DNA of 62,807 bases from Pseudomonas sichuanensis (GCF_003231305.1 NZ_QKVM01000038.1:1-62807), one strand, 5' to 3'. Numbered from the stretch's first letter, positions 45,377-55,875 are shown. A program made the numbers and translations. The notes: generated from the letters alone by a model not told the origin.

Positions 45377-47185
45377 ATGTCCAAGAAAATCTTTGTTACC
45401 GACACGATCCTGCGCGACGCCCACCAGTCCCTGCTGGCCACCCGCATGCGTACCGAAGACATGCTGCCGATCTGCGACAAGCTCGACAAGGTCGGCTACT
45501 GGTCGCTGGAAGTCTGGGGCGGCGCCACCTTCGACGCCTGCGTGCGCTTCTTGAAAGAAGACCCGTGGGAGCGCCTGCGCAAGCTGCGCAGCGCACTGCC
45601 CAACACCCGCCTGCAGATGCTCCTGCGCGGTCAGAACCTGCTGGGCTACCGCCATTACAGCGACGACGTGGTCAAAGCCTTCGTCGCCAAGGCTGCGGTC
45701 AACGGTATCGACGTGTTCCGCATCTTCGACGCCATGAACGACGTGCGTAACCTGCGCGTGGCCATCGAGGCCGTCAAGGCCGCCGGCAAGCACGCCCAGG
45801 GCACCATCGCCTACACCACCAGCCCCGTGCACACCATCGATGCCTTCGTGAAGCAGGCCCAGCAGATGGAAGCCATGGGTTGCGACTCGGTGGCGATCAA
45901 GGACATGGCCGGCCTGCTGACCCCGTTCGCCACCGGCGAGCTGGTCAAGGCGCTCAAGGCCGAGCAGTCGCTGCCGGTGTTCATCCACTCCCACGACACC
46001 GCCGGCCTGGCCGCGATGTGCCAGCTCAAGGCCGTCGAAAACGGTGTCGACCACATCGACACCGCCATTTCCAGCTTCGCCTGGGGCACCAGCCACCCGG
46101 GCACCGAATCGATGGTCGCCGCGCTCAAGGGCAGCGAGTTCGACACCGGCCTGGACCTGGAGCTGCTGCAGGAAATCGGCCTGTACTTCTATGCCGTGCG
46201 CAAGAAGTACCACCAGTTCGAGAGCGAGTTCACCGCCGTGGATACCCGCGTGCAGGTCAACCAGGTACCGGGCGGGATGATTTCCAACCTGGCCAACCAG
46301 CTCAAGGAGCAAGGTGCGCTCAACCGCATGGGCGAAGTGCTGGCAGAGATCCCACGGGTGCGCGAAGACCTTGGCTTCCCGCCGCTGGTCACCCCGACCT
46401 CGCAGATCGTTGGCACCCAGGCGTTCTTCAACGTGCTGGCCGGCGAGCGCTACAAGACCATCACCAACGAAGTGAAGCTGTACCTGCAGGGCGGTTACGG
46501 CAAGGCCCCGGGCGTGGTCAACGAGCAACTGCGCCGCCAGGCCATCGGCAGCGAAGAAGTGATCGACGTGCGCCCGGCCGACCTGCTCAAGCCGGAAATG
46601 GCCAAGCTGCGCAGTGACATCGGCGCCCTGGCGCGCAGTGAAGAAGACGTGCTGACCTTCGCCATGTTCCCGGACATCGGGCGCAAGTTCCTCGAAGAGC
46701 GCGAAGCCGGCACCCTCACCCCCGAAGCCCTGCTGCCGATTCCGGAAGCCGGCGCGGTGGGTTCGGTGGGCGGTGAAGGCGTGCCGACCGAGTTCGTCAT
46801 CGATGTGCACGGCGAAACCTACCGCGTCGACATCACCGGCGTGGGCGTCAAGGCCGAAGGCAAGCGTCACTTCTACCTGTCCATCGACGGCATGCCGGAA
46901 GAAGTGGTGTTCGAGCCACTCAACGAGTTCGTCGGCGGTGGCAGCAGCAAGCGCAAGCAGGCCAGCGCACCGGGCCACGTCAGCACCACCATGCCGGGCA
47001 ACATCGTCGATGTGCTGGTTAAGGAAGGTGACGTGGTCAAGGCCGGCCAAGCGGTGTTGATCACCGAAGCCATGAAGATGGAGACCGAAGTGCAGGCGGC
47101 GATCGCCGGCAAGGTCGTGGCCATCCATGTGGCCAAGGGCGACCGGGTCACCCCGGGCGAGATCCTGATCGAGATCGAAGGCTGA
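45377..47185 (+). CDS. pycB: pyruvate carboxylase subunit B (carboxyltransferase and biotin carrier)
   Basis: This 602-residue subunit transfers carboxyl from biotin to pyruvate to give oxaloacetate. The N-terminal TIM-barrel domain opens DTILRDAHQSLLATRM; the C-terminal carrier domain has the biotinylated lysine in EAMKMETEV (about residue 564). The family also contains the oxaloacetate decarboxylase alpha subunit (oadA name), but no sodium-pump subunits are present and pycA is adjacent. GAGGAA precedes ATG 45377. Confidence 0.93.
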   Translation: MSKKIFVTDTILRDAHQSLLATRMRTEDMLPICDKLDKVGYWSLEVWGGATFDACVRFLKEDPWERLRKLRSALPNTRLQMLLRGQNLLGYRHYSDDVVKAFVAKAAVNGIDVFRIFDAMNDVRNLRVAIEAVKAAGKHAQGTIAYTTSPVHTIDAFVKQAQQMEAMGCDSVAIKDMAGLLTPFATGELVKALKAEQSLPVFIHSHDTAGLAAMCQLKAVENGVDHIDTAISSFAWGTSHPGTESMVAALKGSEFDTGLDLELLQEIGLYFYAVRKKYHQFESEFTAVDTRVQVNQVPGGMISNLANQLKEQGALNRMGEVLAEIPRVREDLGFPPLVTPTSQIVGTQAFFNVLAGERYKTITNEVKLYLQGGYGKAPGVVNEQLRRQAIGSEEVIDVRPADLLKPEMAKLRSDIGALARSEEDVLTFAMFPDIGRKFLEEREAGTLTPEALLPIPEAGAVGSVGGEGVPTEFVIDVHGETYRVDITGVGVKAEGKRHFYLSIDGMPEEVVFEPLNEFVGGGSSKRKQASAPGHVSTTMPGNIVDVLVKEGDVVKAGQAVLITEAMKMETEVQAAIAGKVVAIHVAKGDRVTPGEILIEIEG

Positions 47186-47218
47186 TTCAACGCCTTCATC
47201 TGCAAGCAGTTAACCTCT

Positions 47219-47246
47219 GGGGAGCGGTCGCTCCCCTTTTTTTTGC
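47219..47246 (+). terminator. intrinsic terminator after pycB
   Basis: GGGGAGCG and CGCTCCCC pair with a two-base loop and are followed by at least eight T. It ends the pycAB transcript. Confidence 0.9.
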
Positions 47247-47261
47247 GCTGAGTTTGCCGGC

Positions 47262-47350
47262 CTCTTCGCGGGTAAACCCGCTCCCACAGTTAGCGCGCTA
47301 GCCTCAGGCTCTGCACTGTAGGAGCGGGTTTACCCGCGAAGAGGCCGGCT
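47262..47350. repeat. REP-type hairpin pair
   Basis: GCCTCTTCGCGGGTAAACCCGC and GCGGGTTTACCCGCGAAGAGGC face each other across about 45 bases between pycB and the convergent acetyltransferase gene. Confidence 0.8.
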
Positions 47351-47365
47351 GCCCCAGTCAACTTT

Positions 47366-48037
47366 TCAGCCTTTGCGACATGCCTCGAGGGTTTCTACCT
47401 GGCCCTGAGGCTGTTGGTTTTCCTCACTCAACCAACGCTCGAACCCCGCCGCCACGGCCGGCCATTCGGCATCGGTAATCGAATACCACGCCGTGTCCCG
47501 GTTGCGGTCCTTGACCACCATGTGATTGCGGAACACCCCTTCGAAGACGAAGCCGAACCGCTCGGCGGCGCGTTTGGAGCGGGCGTTGGCGTTATTGCAC
47601 TTCCACTCCAGCCGGCGGTTGCCCAGCGCGAAGCCCAGTTTGCCCAACAGATAGACCGCCTCGGTGCCCTTGGGCGTGCGCTGCATGGCAGCGCCGAAGG
47701 CGATATGGCCGATCTCGAAGCGGCCCTGTTCCGGCACGATCGACATGTAGCTGAGGATGCCCTGCACCTGGCCGCTGGCGCGGTCGATCACGCTGTAGAA
47801 CAGCGGGTCGCGGCTGGCGGCGTTGCCGTCGAGCCAACGGTCGAAGCCGGTGCGTTCGACGAACGGGCCATAGGGCAGGTAGTCCCACAGCACCGGGTCC
47901 GAACCTGGCCCTTGCAGCACCTCCCACAGGTCATCGCCATGGCGCGCCGGGTCGAGTTTTTCCAGGCGGATGAAACGGCCTTCAATTGGGTCGGCCTTGG
48001 GCGTACCGGCGGCTTTCCAGTTCAATGCGTCGGTCAT
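47366..48037 (-). CDS. GNAT acetyltransferase (RimJ/RimL-like)
   Basis: The protein has 223 residues. The fold pattern with FIRLEKLDPARHGDDLWEVL at the start, GHIAFGAAMQRTPKGTEAVYLL in the core and SKRAAERFGFVFEG near the C-terminus fits COG1670 acetyltransferases. The substrate is unknown. ATG 48037 gives the usual N-terminus. It follows the next GNAT gene by seven bases, so both are in one operon. Confidence 0.82.
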   Translation of the reverse strand: MTDALNWKAAGTPKADPIEGRFIRLEKLDPARHGDDLWEVLQGPGSDPVLWDYLPYGPFVERTGFDRWLDGNAASRDPLFYSVIDRASGQVQGILSYMSIVPEQGRFEIGHIAFGAAMQRTPKGTEAVYLLGKLGFALGNRRLEWKCNNANARSKRAAERFGFVFEGVFRNHMVVKDRNRDTAWYSITDAEWPAVAAGFERWLSEENQQPQGQVETLEACRKG

Positions 48038-48044
48038 GGGCGGC

Positions 48045-48491
48045 CTACAGTACTTTGCGAAATTGGATGAAGCCGGGGCGCTCGGCAACCTGCTCGTACA
48101 GGCTGATGGCGGTGGCGTTGGTTTCGTGGGTCAGCCAGTGCACCTTGGCGCAGCCGTCGGCCTTGGCCGTGGCGTAGACATGCTCGATCAGCTGCCGGCC
48201 GATGCCCAGGCCGCGCACTGCGTTGTCCACATAGAGGTCTTGCAGGTAGCAGGAAGGCTCGATGCTCCAGTTGGAACGATGGTAGATGAAGTTGACCATC
48301 CCCACCGCCTTGCCATCGACCCAGGCCAGCGCCGAATGGGTCGGTTCGTGCTCGTCCAGCAGGCGTTGCCAGGTGCTGGCGCTGACCGCCTCGGGCAGTT
48401 CGGTTTCATAGAAGCGCAGGTAGGCCTGCCACAGGGGCAGCCAGGCGGCGTGGTCGTTGGCGCCCACCGGGCGCAGGGTGATGCTGGTCAT
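48045..48491 (-). CDS. GNAT acetyltransferase
   Basis: The 148-residue protein carries the acetyl-CoA-binding pattern LQDLYVDNAVRGLGIGRQLI and ends with the GNAT beta-bulge TNATAISLYEQVAERPGFI. The substrate is unknown; small amines or amino acids are usual for this size class. It lies 12 bases downstream of paiB. Confidence 0.85.
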   Translation of the reverse strand: MTSITLRPVGANDHAAWLPLWQAYLRFYETELPEAVSASTWQRLLDEHEPTHSALAWVDGKAVGMVNFIYHRSNWSIEPSCYLQDLYVDNAVRGLGIGRQLIEHVYATAKADGCAKVHWLTHETNATAISLYEQVAERPGFIQFRKVL

Positions 48492-48503
48492 GGGCCTTTT
48501 CCT

Positions 48504-49133
48504 TCAGAGGTCGCGCATGTGCGCGGCGAGTTGGTTATCCACAGGGTCGGCGCTGGCGGCCAGGCCTGCGCGTACCCCGGCGATGTCTTGTGCCGAGCGG
48601 TTCTGGCTGAGTTTGCGTGCGCCCTGCAAACGGGTGATGGGCAGGCGGATGCCAACGATGGCGCGCAGCATGCTGTCGAGGTAGTCCGCAGGGGCATCGG
48701 CCACGCGCCACGGCGCTGCGCGGCTTTGCTCATGGCGGTCGGTCAGGCGGCTGACGATGTCGAGCAAGGAGGCGGGCTCATGGATCACCGCCGCCGGGCC
48801 CCAGGCATGCACCGCCGTGTAGTTCCAGGTGGGCACCACCTTGGGATTGTCGGCCTTGCTCGGGTAGAACCCGGGGCTCACATAGGCGTCGGCGCCGGGG
48901 AATACCAGCAACGCTTCGGCGCCTTGCGCCAGGTCGTGCCATTGCGGGTTGGCCCGGGCGAGGTGGCCATAGACCGTACCGAACTCACCCTCATCGGTGG
49001 CGACCAGCATCGGCAAGTGGGTGGCCAGCAGCCCCTGTTCGCCGTGGCTGATCAGTGTGGCCAGGCGGGTTTGCAGCATGTGCTGGTGCAGGCGGCCGAG
49101 GTCGTGTTCCTGGTGCGGTTTGCTGTTGTACAT
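48504..49133 (-). CDS. PaiB-family FMN-binding protein
   Basis: The 209-residue protein of the PaiB family (split-barrel flavin-binding fold) has HLPMLVATDEGEFGTVYGHLARANP in the first half and the characteristic VPTWNYTAVHAWG in the centre. In Bacillus PaiB was described as a regulator, but the fold suggests flavin or heme binding. It heads a leftward operon with two GNAT genes, reminiscent of the paiA (a spermidine/spermine acetyltransferase)-paiB pair. It is divergent from the MocR regulator. Confidence 0.83.
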   Translation of the reverse strand: MYNSKPHQEHDLGRLHQHMLQTRLATLISHGEQGLLATHLPMLVATDEGEFGTVYGHLARANPQWHDLAQGAEALLVFPGADAYVSPGFYPSKADNPKVVPTWNYTAVHAWGPAAVIHEPASLLDIVSRLTDRHEQSRAAPWRVADAPADYLDSMLRAIVGIRLPITRLQGARKLSQNRSAQDIAGVRAGLAASADPVDNQLAAHMRDL

Positions 49134-49224
49134 GCCGGGGGATCCTTGTGCTGTGGCTTCATCCTAGGCAGGCTATTGGATCTGTGTAAGAGCCATTCAT
49201 GACTGTTTTTATAGGTCCAATGCC

Positions 49225-50754
49225 ATGAGCGAACGTACTCACGCACTGCCTTTCGACCCGGCCGGCATCGTTCTCGACCGCCGTCGCCGCGGGCTCAGCC
49301 AGCAGCTCTATCAAGCACTGCGCGCCCGCGTGTTGGATGGGCGCCTGGAAGGTGGCACGCGGCTGCCGGCTACCCGCGACCTGGCGGCGATGCTGGGGTT
49401 GTCGCGCAACAGCGTGGTGCGCGCTTATGACCAGCTGTATGCCGAAGGCTTCATCGAAAGCCGTGTGGGCGATGGCACCTACGTGAGCCGGCTGGGAAAA
49501 CTATCCACACAACTGTCCACAGGGTTATCCCGGGGTTTATCAACAGGGTTATCCACATTTCAGGCATCTGATACTGAGGATTTATCCAGTTTCACCGCGT
49601 GTAGCGAGCCCTTGCAGCGCCTGAAAAATCATCACTTGCCGCCACCCAGAAGCGGCTCGCCGAAGGCTTTCAGGGTCGGCCTGCCCGCCTTCGATCTGTT
49701 TCCTTTCGAGGTGTGGGCCAAGCTGCAAGCGGGTTTCTGGCGAAATCCCGACCCGGCGCTGCTCGGTTATGGCGACCCGGCGGGAGAAGTGCAGTTGCGC
49801 GAGCTGATCGCCACGTATCTGCGTCGCTCGCGGGGGCTTTCCTGCACGGCTGAACAAATAGTGATCACCAGTGGTGCACAGCAGGCGATCAGCCTTTGTG
49901 CACAGCTGCTGTTACAGCCCGGTGACGGAGTGGCTGTGGAAAACCCAGGCTATCGCGCCGCCGGGCACGCCTTCGCCCTGGCGGGGGCAAGGGTCAGCGG
50001 CGTGCCGGTGGATGAAGAGGGCATGGACTGTGCGCGCTTGGCCGAGCTGCCGGACTGTCGGCTGGCCTATGTGACCCCAGCCCACCAGTACCCCACCGGC
50101 GTCACCATGAGCCTGGCCCGGCGCCTGTCGTTACTGGCCTGGGCTGAGCGCCGGGGCGGGTGGATCGTCGAGGACGACTACGACGGCGAGTACCGCTACA
50201 GCGGCGCTCCCCTGGCACCGCTGGCTGCGCTGGATCGGCAGGGCCGAGTGCTGTACGTCGGTACTTTCGGCAAGATCGCTTTCCCGGCGCTGCGGATGGG
50301 TTACCTGGTGCTGCCCAAACCGCTGGTGCAGGTGTTCAGCCAGGCCAAGGCGCTGGCGGTGCGCCATTCGGAAGTGGGTAGCCAGTGCGTCATGGCGCAG
50401 TTCATGGCCCAGGGGCATTTCCAGCGGCATATCCGTCGCATGCGCCGGGCGGCGTTGGCGCGCAGGAATGTGTTGAAGGCTGGCTGGCCGGTGGATGTGC
50501 CGGGGCTGGGGGCAATGCCGGAGGTAGCGGCGGGGCTGCATGTGAAAGTGGCTGTGGATAACTTTGCGCGGGAACAAGAGTTGGTTGCCCGGGCCGAGGC
50601 GGTGGGGGTGGAGGTCAATCCGTTGAGTAGTTACTGGCTGGAGGACAGCGAGGTGCCTGTGGATAAGCGGGCCGGGCTGGTGCTGGGGTTTGCGGCGGTG
50701 CCGGAAGCGCAGATTGCGGATGCATTGATGCGGCTGCGTAAGGCCTGGAAGTAG
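49225..50754 (+). CDS. MocR-family (GntR-HTH plus aminotransferase-like) regulator
   Basis: The product has 509 residues: GntR-type winged helix (about residues 20-85, GTRLPATRDLAAMLGLSRNSV), a linker, then a class-I aminotransferase-like domain with the PLP lysine in GTFGKIAFPALRMGY (about residue 351). MocR proteins sense PLP or amino compounds. Facing paiB and two acetyltransferases, it may control that operon. The linker at residues 93-112 consists of five tetrapeptide repeats (LSTQ, LSTG, LSRG, LSTG, LSTF) encoded by a DnaA-box-like repeat, which is unusual. Confidence 0.87.
   Translation: MSERTHALPFDPAGIVLDRRRRGLSQQLYQALRARVLDGRLEGGTRLPATRDLAAMLGLSRNSVVRAYDQLYAEGFIESRVGDGTYVSRLGKLSTQLSTGLSRGLSTGLSTFQASDTEDLSSFTACSEPLQRLKNHHLPPPRSGSPKAFRVGLPAFDLFPFEVWAKLQAGFWRNPDPALLGYGDPAGEVQLRELIATYLRRSRGLSCTAEQIVITSGAQQAISLCAQLLLQPGDGVAVENPGYRAAGHAFALAGARVSGVPVDEEGMDCARLAELPDCRLAYVTPAHQYPTGVTMSLARRLSLLAWAERRGGWIVEDDYDGEYRYSGAPLAPLAALDRQGRVLYVGTFGKIAFPALRMGYLVLPKPLVQVFSQAKALAVRHSEVGSQCVMAQFMAQGHFQRHIRRMRRAALARRNVLKAGWPVDVPGLGAMPEVAAGLHVKVAVDNFAREQELVARAEAVGVEVNPLSSYWLEDSEVPVDKRAGLVLGFAAVPEAQIADALMRLRKAWK
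49501..49560. repeat. in-gene tandem repeat encoding the MocR linker
   Basis: Five 12-base units related to TTATCCACAGGG encode LST(Q/G)-type tetrapeptides. One unit contains a perfect DnaA nonamer (TTATCCACA, 49549-49557). The number of units could vary between strains. Confidence 0.75.
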
Positions 50755-50755
50755 C

Positions 50756-50837
50756 TATCGCGGGGCAAGTCGGGGCGCCGAACCGCCGCTCCCACGGCCG
50801 TACACAGGCTGCGTGGGAGCGGGCTTGCCCCGCGATG
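50756..50837. repeat. REP-type hairpin
   Basis: CTATCGCGGGGCAAGT and GGGCTTGCCCCGCGATGG face each other between convergent genes; the left copy carries an altered inner section. Confidence 0.75.
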
Positions 50838-50839
50838 GT

Positions 50840-51943
50840 TCAGGTCCCCGACTTGATCTTGGTCCAGGCCCGGGTACGCGCCCGCTCGGCATCCCGCGGC
50901 AGTGGCTTGAGGGTATACAGCTTGGCCATCGCCTCGGCCGTCGGATACAGGTTGGGGTTGTTGCGGATCGCGGGGCTGACCTTGTCGGTCGCATCCTTGT
51001 TCGGGTTCGGGTAGCCGACGAAATCACTGATCGGTGCAATCACCTCAGGCCGCAGCAGGTAGTTGATGAAGGTGTGGGCATCTTCCGGGTTGGCCGCGTT
51101 CTTCGGGATCGCCAGCATGTCGAACCAGATCGGCGCGCCTTCCTTCGGCAGGCGCATGTCCACCACCACGCCGTTCTTGGCTTCGCGCGCGCGGTTGGCA
51201 GCCTGGGAGAAGCTGCCGGAATAACCCACCGCCACGCAGATGTCGCCATTGGCGATGTCGGCCATGTACTTGGAGGAGTGGAAATAGGTCACGTGCGGGC
51301 GGATCTTCATCAGCAGGTCCTGAGCCTTCTGATAGTCCGCCGGCTTGCCGCTGTTGGGGTCCAGGCCCAGGTACGACAGCGCCAACGGCAAAATCTCCGA
51401 CGGCGAGTCGAGCAGCGCCACGCCGCACTGTTTGAGCTTGGCGATGTTCTCTTCCTTGAAGATCAGGTCCCAGCTGTCCACTGGTGCGTCGTCACCGAGT
51501 ACCGCCTTGACCTTGGCTGGGTTGAAGCCGATCAGCACGGTGCCGTACATGTAAGGCACGGCGAACTTGTTGCCCGGGTCGTTGGCTTCGATCAGCTTCA
51601 TCAGCGCAGGGTCCAGGTGCTGCCAGTTGGGCAGCTTGCTGCGGTCCAGGGGCTGGAACACCCCGGCCTCGATCTGCTTGGCAAGGAACACATTGGACGG
51701 CACCACCACGTCATAGCCGGAATTGCCGGTCAGCAGCTTGGCTTCCAGCGCCTCGTTGGTGTCGAAGATGTCGTAGATCAGCTTGACCCCGCTGTCCTTC
51801 TGGAAGTCGACGAGGGTTTGCGGGGTGATGTAGTCGAACCAGTTGTACACCCGCAGGGTGCCTGGCGCGGCGTTGGCCTGCAGGGCGCCGGTGAACAGGC
51901 TGGCGGCGATGAGTGGGGCGAGCAGACGCTTGAGTCGGACCAT
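50840..51943 (-). CDS. periplasmic polyamine-binding protein (PotF/SpuD-like)
   Basis: This 367-residue solute-binding protein has a signal peptide (cleavage after ANA, residue 26) and opens with LRVYNWFDYITPQTLVDF, the hallmark of putrescine/spermidine-binding proteins. No ABC permease or ATPase genes follow, so it must serve a transporter encoded elsewhere. It sits two bases downstream of the acetylpolyamine amidohydrolase gene, consistent with uptake and deacetylation of acetylated polyamines. Confidence 0.88.
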   Translation of the reverse strand: MVRLKRLLAPLIAASLFTGALQANAAPGTLRVYNWFDYITPQTLVDFQKDSGVKLIYDIFDTNEALEAKLLTGNSGYDVVVPSNVFLAKQIEAGVFQPLDRSKLPNWQHLDPALMKLIEANDPGNKFAVPYMYGTVLIGFNPAKVKAVLGDDAPVDSWDLIFKEENIAKLKQCGVALLDSPSEILPLALSYLGLDPNSGKPADYQKAQDLLMKIRPHVTYFHSSKYMADIANGDICVAVGYSGSFSQAANRAREAKNGVVVDMRLPKEGAPIWFDMLAIPKNAANPEDAHTFINYLLRPEVIAPISDFVGYPNPNKDATDKVSPAIRNNPNLYPTAEAMAKLYTLKPLPRDAERARTRAWTKIKSGT

Positions 51944-51945
51944 GT

Positions 51946-52986
<1,041 letters not shown>

Positions 52987-53102
52987 TTGTTGTTCTCCGG
53001 GTAATCACTGGCGTGGGCCCATTCTGGTGGGCGGCCGGCATACCGGGGGACGTTGCAAACGGCCAAAAGGGGATCAATATGGCCAAGTCATCCTGGCAGA
53101 CC

Positions 53103-53174
53103 CTATCGCGGGGCAAGCCCGCTCCCACGCCGATCTCATTCAATGCGTGGGAGCGGGCTTGCCCCGCGATAGGG
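53103..53174. repeat. REP-type hairpin
   Basis: CTATCGCGGGGCAAGCCCGC and GCGGGCTTGCCCCGCGATAG are nearly perfect arms over about 30 bases. It lies between the polyamine operon promoter region and the AraC gene end. Confidence 0.85.
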
Positions 53175-53184
53175 CCGGTTCAGG

Positions 53185-54177
53185 TCAACCGCGAAAATGG
53201 CTCGGCGCCACACCGCTCCAACGCTGGAAGGCATGCCTGAAACTCGCGGTCTCGCTGAACCCCAGCGTTTCGGCAATCCGATAGATCGGCATCTGGTCCT
53301 CGGCCAGCAATTGCTTGGCCCGCTCGAAGCGCAGCTCATCGAGCAGCTGTTGATAACTGCTGCCCAGCGCCTGCAAGTGCCGGCGCAAAGTGCGCGACGA
53401 ACAGTTCATCTGCCGCGCCAGGCCCTCCAGCCCGGGCGCGGCATCCAGCTGCTGGAGCAGCAACTGGCGAATCCGCCCCAGCCAGGCCTGGCGCCCGGTG
53501 AACTCCAGGTTCAAACGCCGGCAGCGTTCACTCATCGCCTTGTGGGTGATCGGGTCGGCCAGCGGCAGCGGCATGTCCAGCCAGCGGCGTTCGAAGGCGA
53601 AGGCGTTGTCGCCCGCATCGAAGCCCTGCGGGCAGGCGAATGCACCGGCGTAGAGCGCGTGGTAACCAGGGCGGGGGTGTTCGAAGCGTGCCGCCAGCAA
53701 GGGCAGCGGGCGGCCAAGCAGGTCGTCGCAGATCACTTTCAGCGACACCAGGCAGAACTCGGCATTGAAGGCGGCCAACCCTGGCGCGTCATAGTGGTCG
53801 CTGGCGCTGAGCCAGACGCGCTGGCCATCATCCACCAGGCGCAACTGGAAGACTGTTCCCAGCAGTGCCGGAAAGCTCAGCGCCAGGCGCAGGGCGTCAC
53901 CCAAAGTGGCACTGGAGAGCAACGCGTAACCGAGCATGCCGTAGCACGACACATGCATGCGCCGGCCCAGTTCCAGGCCGATTTCCTCGCGCCGGGCCAG
54001 GGCGTTGGCGCACACCTGCAGCTCTTGCTGGGTGGTGATGCGGGCGTCCGGGTGCTCAAGGTCTGCCAGGCCAATGCCGCTGCCGGCGAGCAGTTGCTGC
54101 GCGTCCACGTCTTGTTCCTGGAACACCTGGAGGATCAGCGAAACGGCATTGAGGGTGGTGAGGTGGCTGTGCAGCAT
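53185..54177 (-). CDS. AraC-family regulator (OruR/ArgR-like, Arabinose_bd type)
   Basis: The product has 330 residues: an N-terminal effector domain of the Arabinose_bd family and a C-terminal double helix-turn-helix (GLEGLARQMNCSSRTLRRHL and IYRIAETLGFSETASFRHAF). ATG 54177 fits the normal length. It lies upstream in the same direction as the polyamine genes but is separated from them by a REP hairpin; regulation of that operon is possible, not shown. Confidence 0.85.
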   Translation of the reverse strand: MLHSHLTTLNAVSLILQVFQEQDVDAQQLLAGSGIGLADLEHPDARITTQQELQVCANALARREEIGLELGRRMHVSCYGMLGYALLSSATLGDALRLALSFPALLGTVFQLRLVDDGQRVWLSASDHYDAPGLAAFNAEFCLVSLKVICDDLLGRPLPLLAARFEHPRPGYHALYAGAFACPQGFDAGDNAFAFERRWLDMPLPLADPITHKAMSERCRRLNLEFTGRQAWLGRIRQLLLQQLDAAPGLEGLARQMNCSSRTLRRHLQALGSSYQQLLDELRFERAKQLLAEDQMPIYRIAETLGFSETASFRHAFQRWSGVAPSHFRG

Positions 54178-54225
54178 GCTCGGTGTCCCGTGGGGCTGAG
54201 GGGCATTATGGAGCAAGTTGTGTGC

Positions 54226-54338
54226 CGTGTAGGAGCGGCCTTGTGCCGCGAATGGGCTGCGCAGCGGCCCCGGCAATCTATGTGGTAACGCTGGGGCTGC
54301 TTTGCAGCCCTTTCGCGGCACAAGGCCGCTCCTACAGA
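54226..54338. repeat. REP-type hairpin pair, variant
   Basis: GTAGGAGCGGCCTTGTGCCGCGAA and TTCGCGGCACAAGGCCGCTCCTAC face each other across about 65 bases containing a second short hairpin. This is the other common P. putida repeat variant. Confidence 0.8.
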
Positions 54339-54364
54339 GATGGCGCAGGGAGTGGGCATAAAAA

Positions 54365-54393
54365 AAGGGCCCGATGCGTACGCTCGGGCCCTT
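54365..54393 (-). terminator. intrinsic terminator downstream of aspA
   Basis: AAGGGCCCGA and TCGGGCCCTT pair over ten bases; read leftwards the hairpin is followed by a run of seven T. Confidence 0.85.
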
Positions 54394-54450
54394 GAAAGGT
54401 TGAGAGGTGTCTAGTCCCTCGACCTGGTGAGACAGTTTGCTGCGGTCGGG

Positions 54451-55875
54451 TTACGCCTTCAGCGGAACCAGACGTGGAGCGATCATGTTTTCCGGACGCA
54501 GGATGTCGTTGAGCATCTCTTCGTCCAGCAGCTTCTCTTCGCGCACCAGTTCCAGCACGCCGCGGCCGCTTTCCAGGGCAACGCGGGCGATACGGGTGGC
54601 GTTTTCGTAGCCGATGTACGGGTTCAGGGCGGTGACCAGGCCGATCGAGTGCTCGACCAGTTCACGGCAGCGCTGTTCGTTGGCGGTGATGCCGACGATG
54701 CAGTGCTCGCGCAGCATGTCCATGGCGCGTTGCAGCAGGCGGATCGAGTCGAAGATCTTGTAGGCGATCAGCGGCTCCATCACGTTCAGCTGCAGCTGGC
54801 CACCTTCGGCGGCGACGGTCAGGGCCAGGTCGTTGCCCATGATGGCGAAGGCGACTTGGTTGACGGCTTCCGGGATAACCGGGTTGACCTTGCCTGGCAT
54901 GATCGAGCTGCCTGGCTGGCGCGCCGGCAGGTTGATCTCGTTGATGCCGGTGCGTGGGCCGCTGGACAGCAGGCGCAGGTCGTTGCAGATCTTCGACAGC
55001 TTGACCGCGGTGCGCTTGAGCATGCCGGAGAACAGCACGAAGGCGCCCATGTCGGAGGTGGCTTCGATCAGGTCGGCAGCCGGCACCAGCGGCTGGCCGC
55101 TGATGGTTGCCAGGCGCTGTACGGCCAGGGCCTGGTAGCCCGGGTCGGCGTTGATGCCGGTACCGATGGCGGTACCGCCCAGGTTGATTTCGGTCAGCAG
55201 TTCCGGAGCCAGCGAGCGCAGGCGCTGCAGGTCTTCGGTCATGGTGGTGGCGAAGGCGCGGAATTCCTGGCCCAGGGTCATCGGTACGGCGTCCTGCAGC
55301 TGGGTGCGGCCCATCTTCAGTACGTGGTCGAACTCTTTACCTTTGGCAGCGAACGCCTGGATCAGGCTGTCGAGGCTGGCCAGCAGGGCGTCGTGGCCCA
55401 GCAGCAGGCCCAGACGGATCGCGGTCGGGTAGGCGTCGTTGGTCGACTGCGCCATGTTCACATCGTTGTTCGGGTGCAGGTACTGGTACTCACCCTTCTG
55501 GTGGCCCATGGCCTCCAGCGCGATGTTGGCGATGACTTCGTTGGCGTTCATGTTGGTGGAAGTACCAGCACCGCCTTGAATCATGTCCACCACGAACTGC
55601 TCGTGGTAGTCGCCCTTGATCAGTCGTGCGCAGGCTGCGCTGATCGCGGCGTGCTTGGCATCGCTCAGGTGCCCCAGCTCACGGTTGGCGTCAGCAGCTG
55701 CCTGCTTGACCATCGCCAGGCCGACTACCAGTTTCGGGTAGTGCGACAGCGGAACACCGGAGAGGTGGAAGTTGTTGGCAGCGCGCAGAGTCTGGATGCC
55801 GTAGTAGGCATCGGCAGGGACTTCAAGGGTACCAAGCAGATCTTTTTCGACGCGGAACGATGCAGCGGAGGACAT
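54451..55875 (-). CDS. aspA: aspartate ammonia-lyase
   Basis: This 474-residue enzyme reversibly converts aspartate to fumarate and ammonia. The superfamily signature GSSIMPGKVNPV, the N-terminal DAYYGIQTLRA and MGRTQLQDAVPMTLGQEF are intact. ATG 55875 gives the usual start MSSAASFR; ATG 55887 is an alternative. It is followed by a terminator and is divergent from a LysR regulator that probably controls it. Confidence 0.93.
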   Translation of the reverse strand: MSSAASFRVEKDLLGTLEVPADAYYGIQTLRAANNFHLSGVPLSHYPKLVVGLAMVKQAAADANRELGHLSDAKHAAISAACARLIKGDYHEQFVVDMIQGGAGTSTNMNANEVIANIALEAMGHQKGEYQYLHPNNDVNMAQSTNDAYPTAIRLGLLLGHDALLASLDSLIQAFAAKGKEFDHVLKMGRTQLQDAVPMTLGQEFRAFATTMTEDLQRLRSLAPELLTEINLGGTAIGTGINADPGYQALAVQRLATISGQPLVPAADLIEATSDMGAFVLFSGMLKRTAVKLSKICNDLRLLSSGPRTGINEINLPARQPGSSIMPGKVNPVIPEAVNQVAFAIMGNDLALTVAAEGGQLQLNVMEPLIAYKIFDSIRLLQRAMDMLREHCIVGITANEQRCRELVEHSIGLVTALNPYIGYENATRIARVALESGRGVLELVREEKLLDEEMLNDILRPENMIAPRLVPLKA

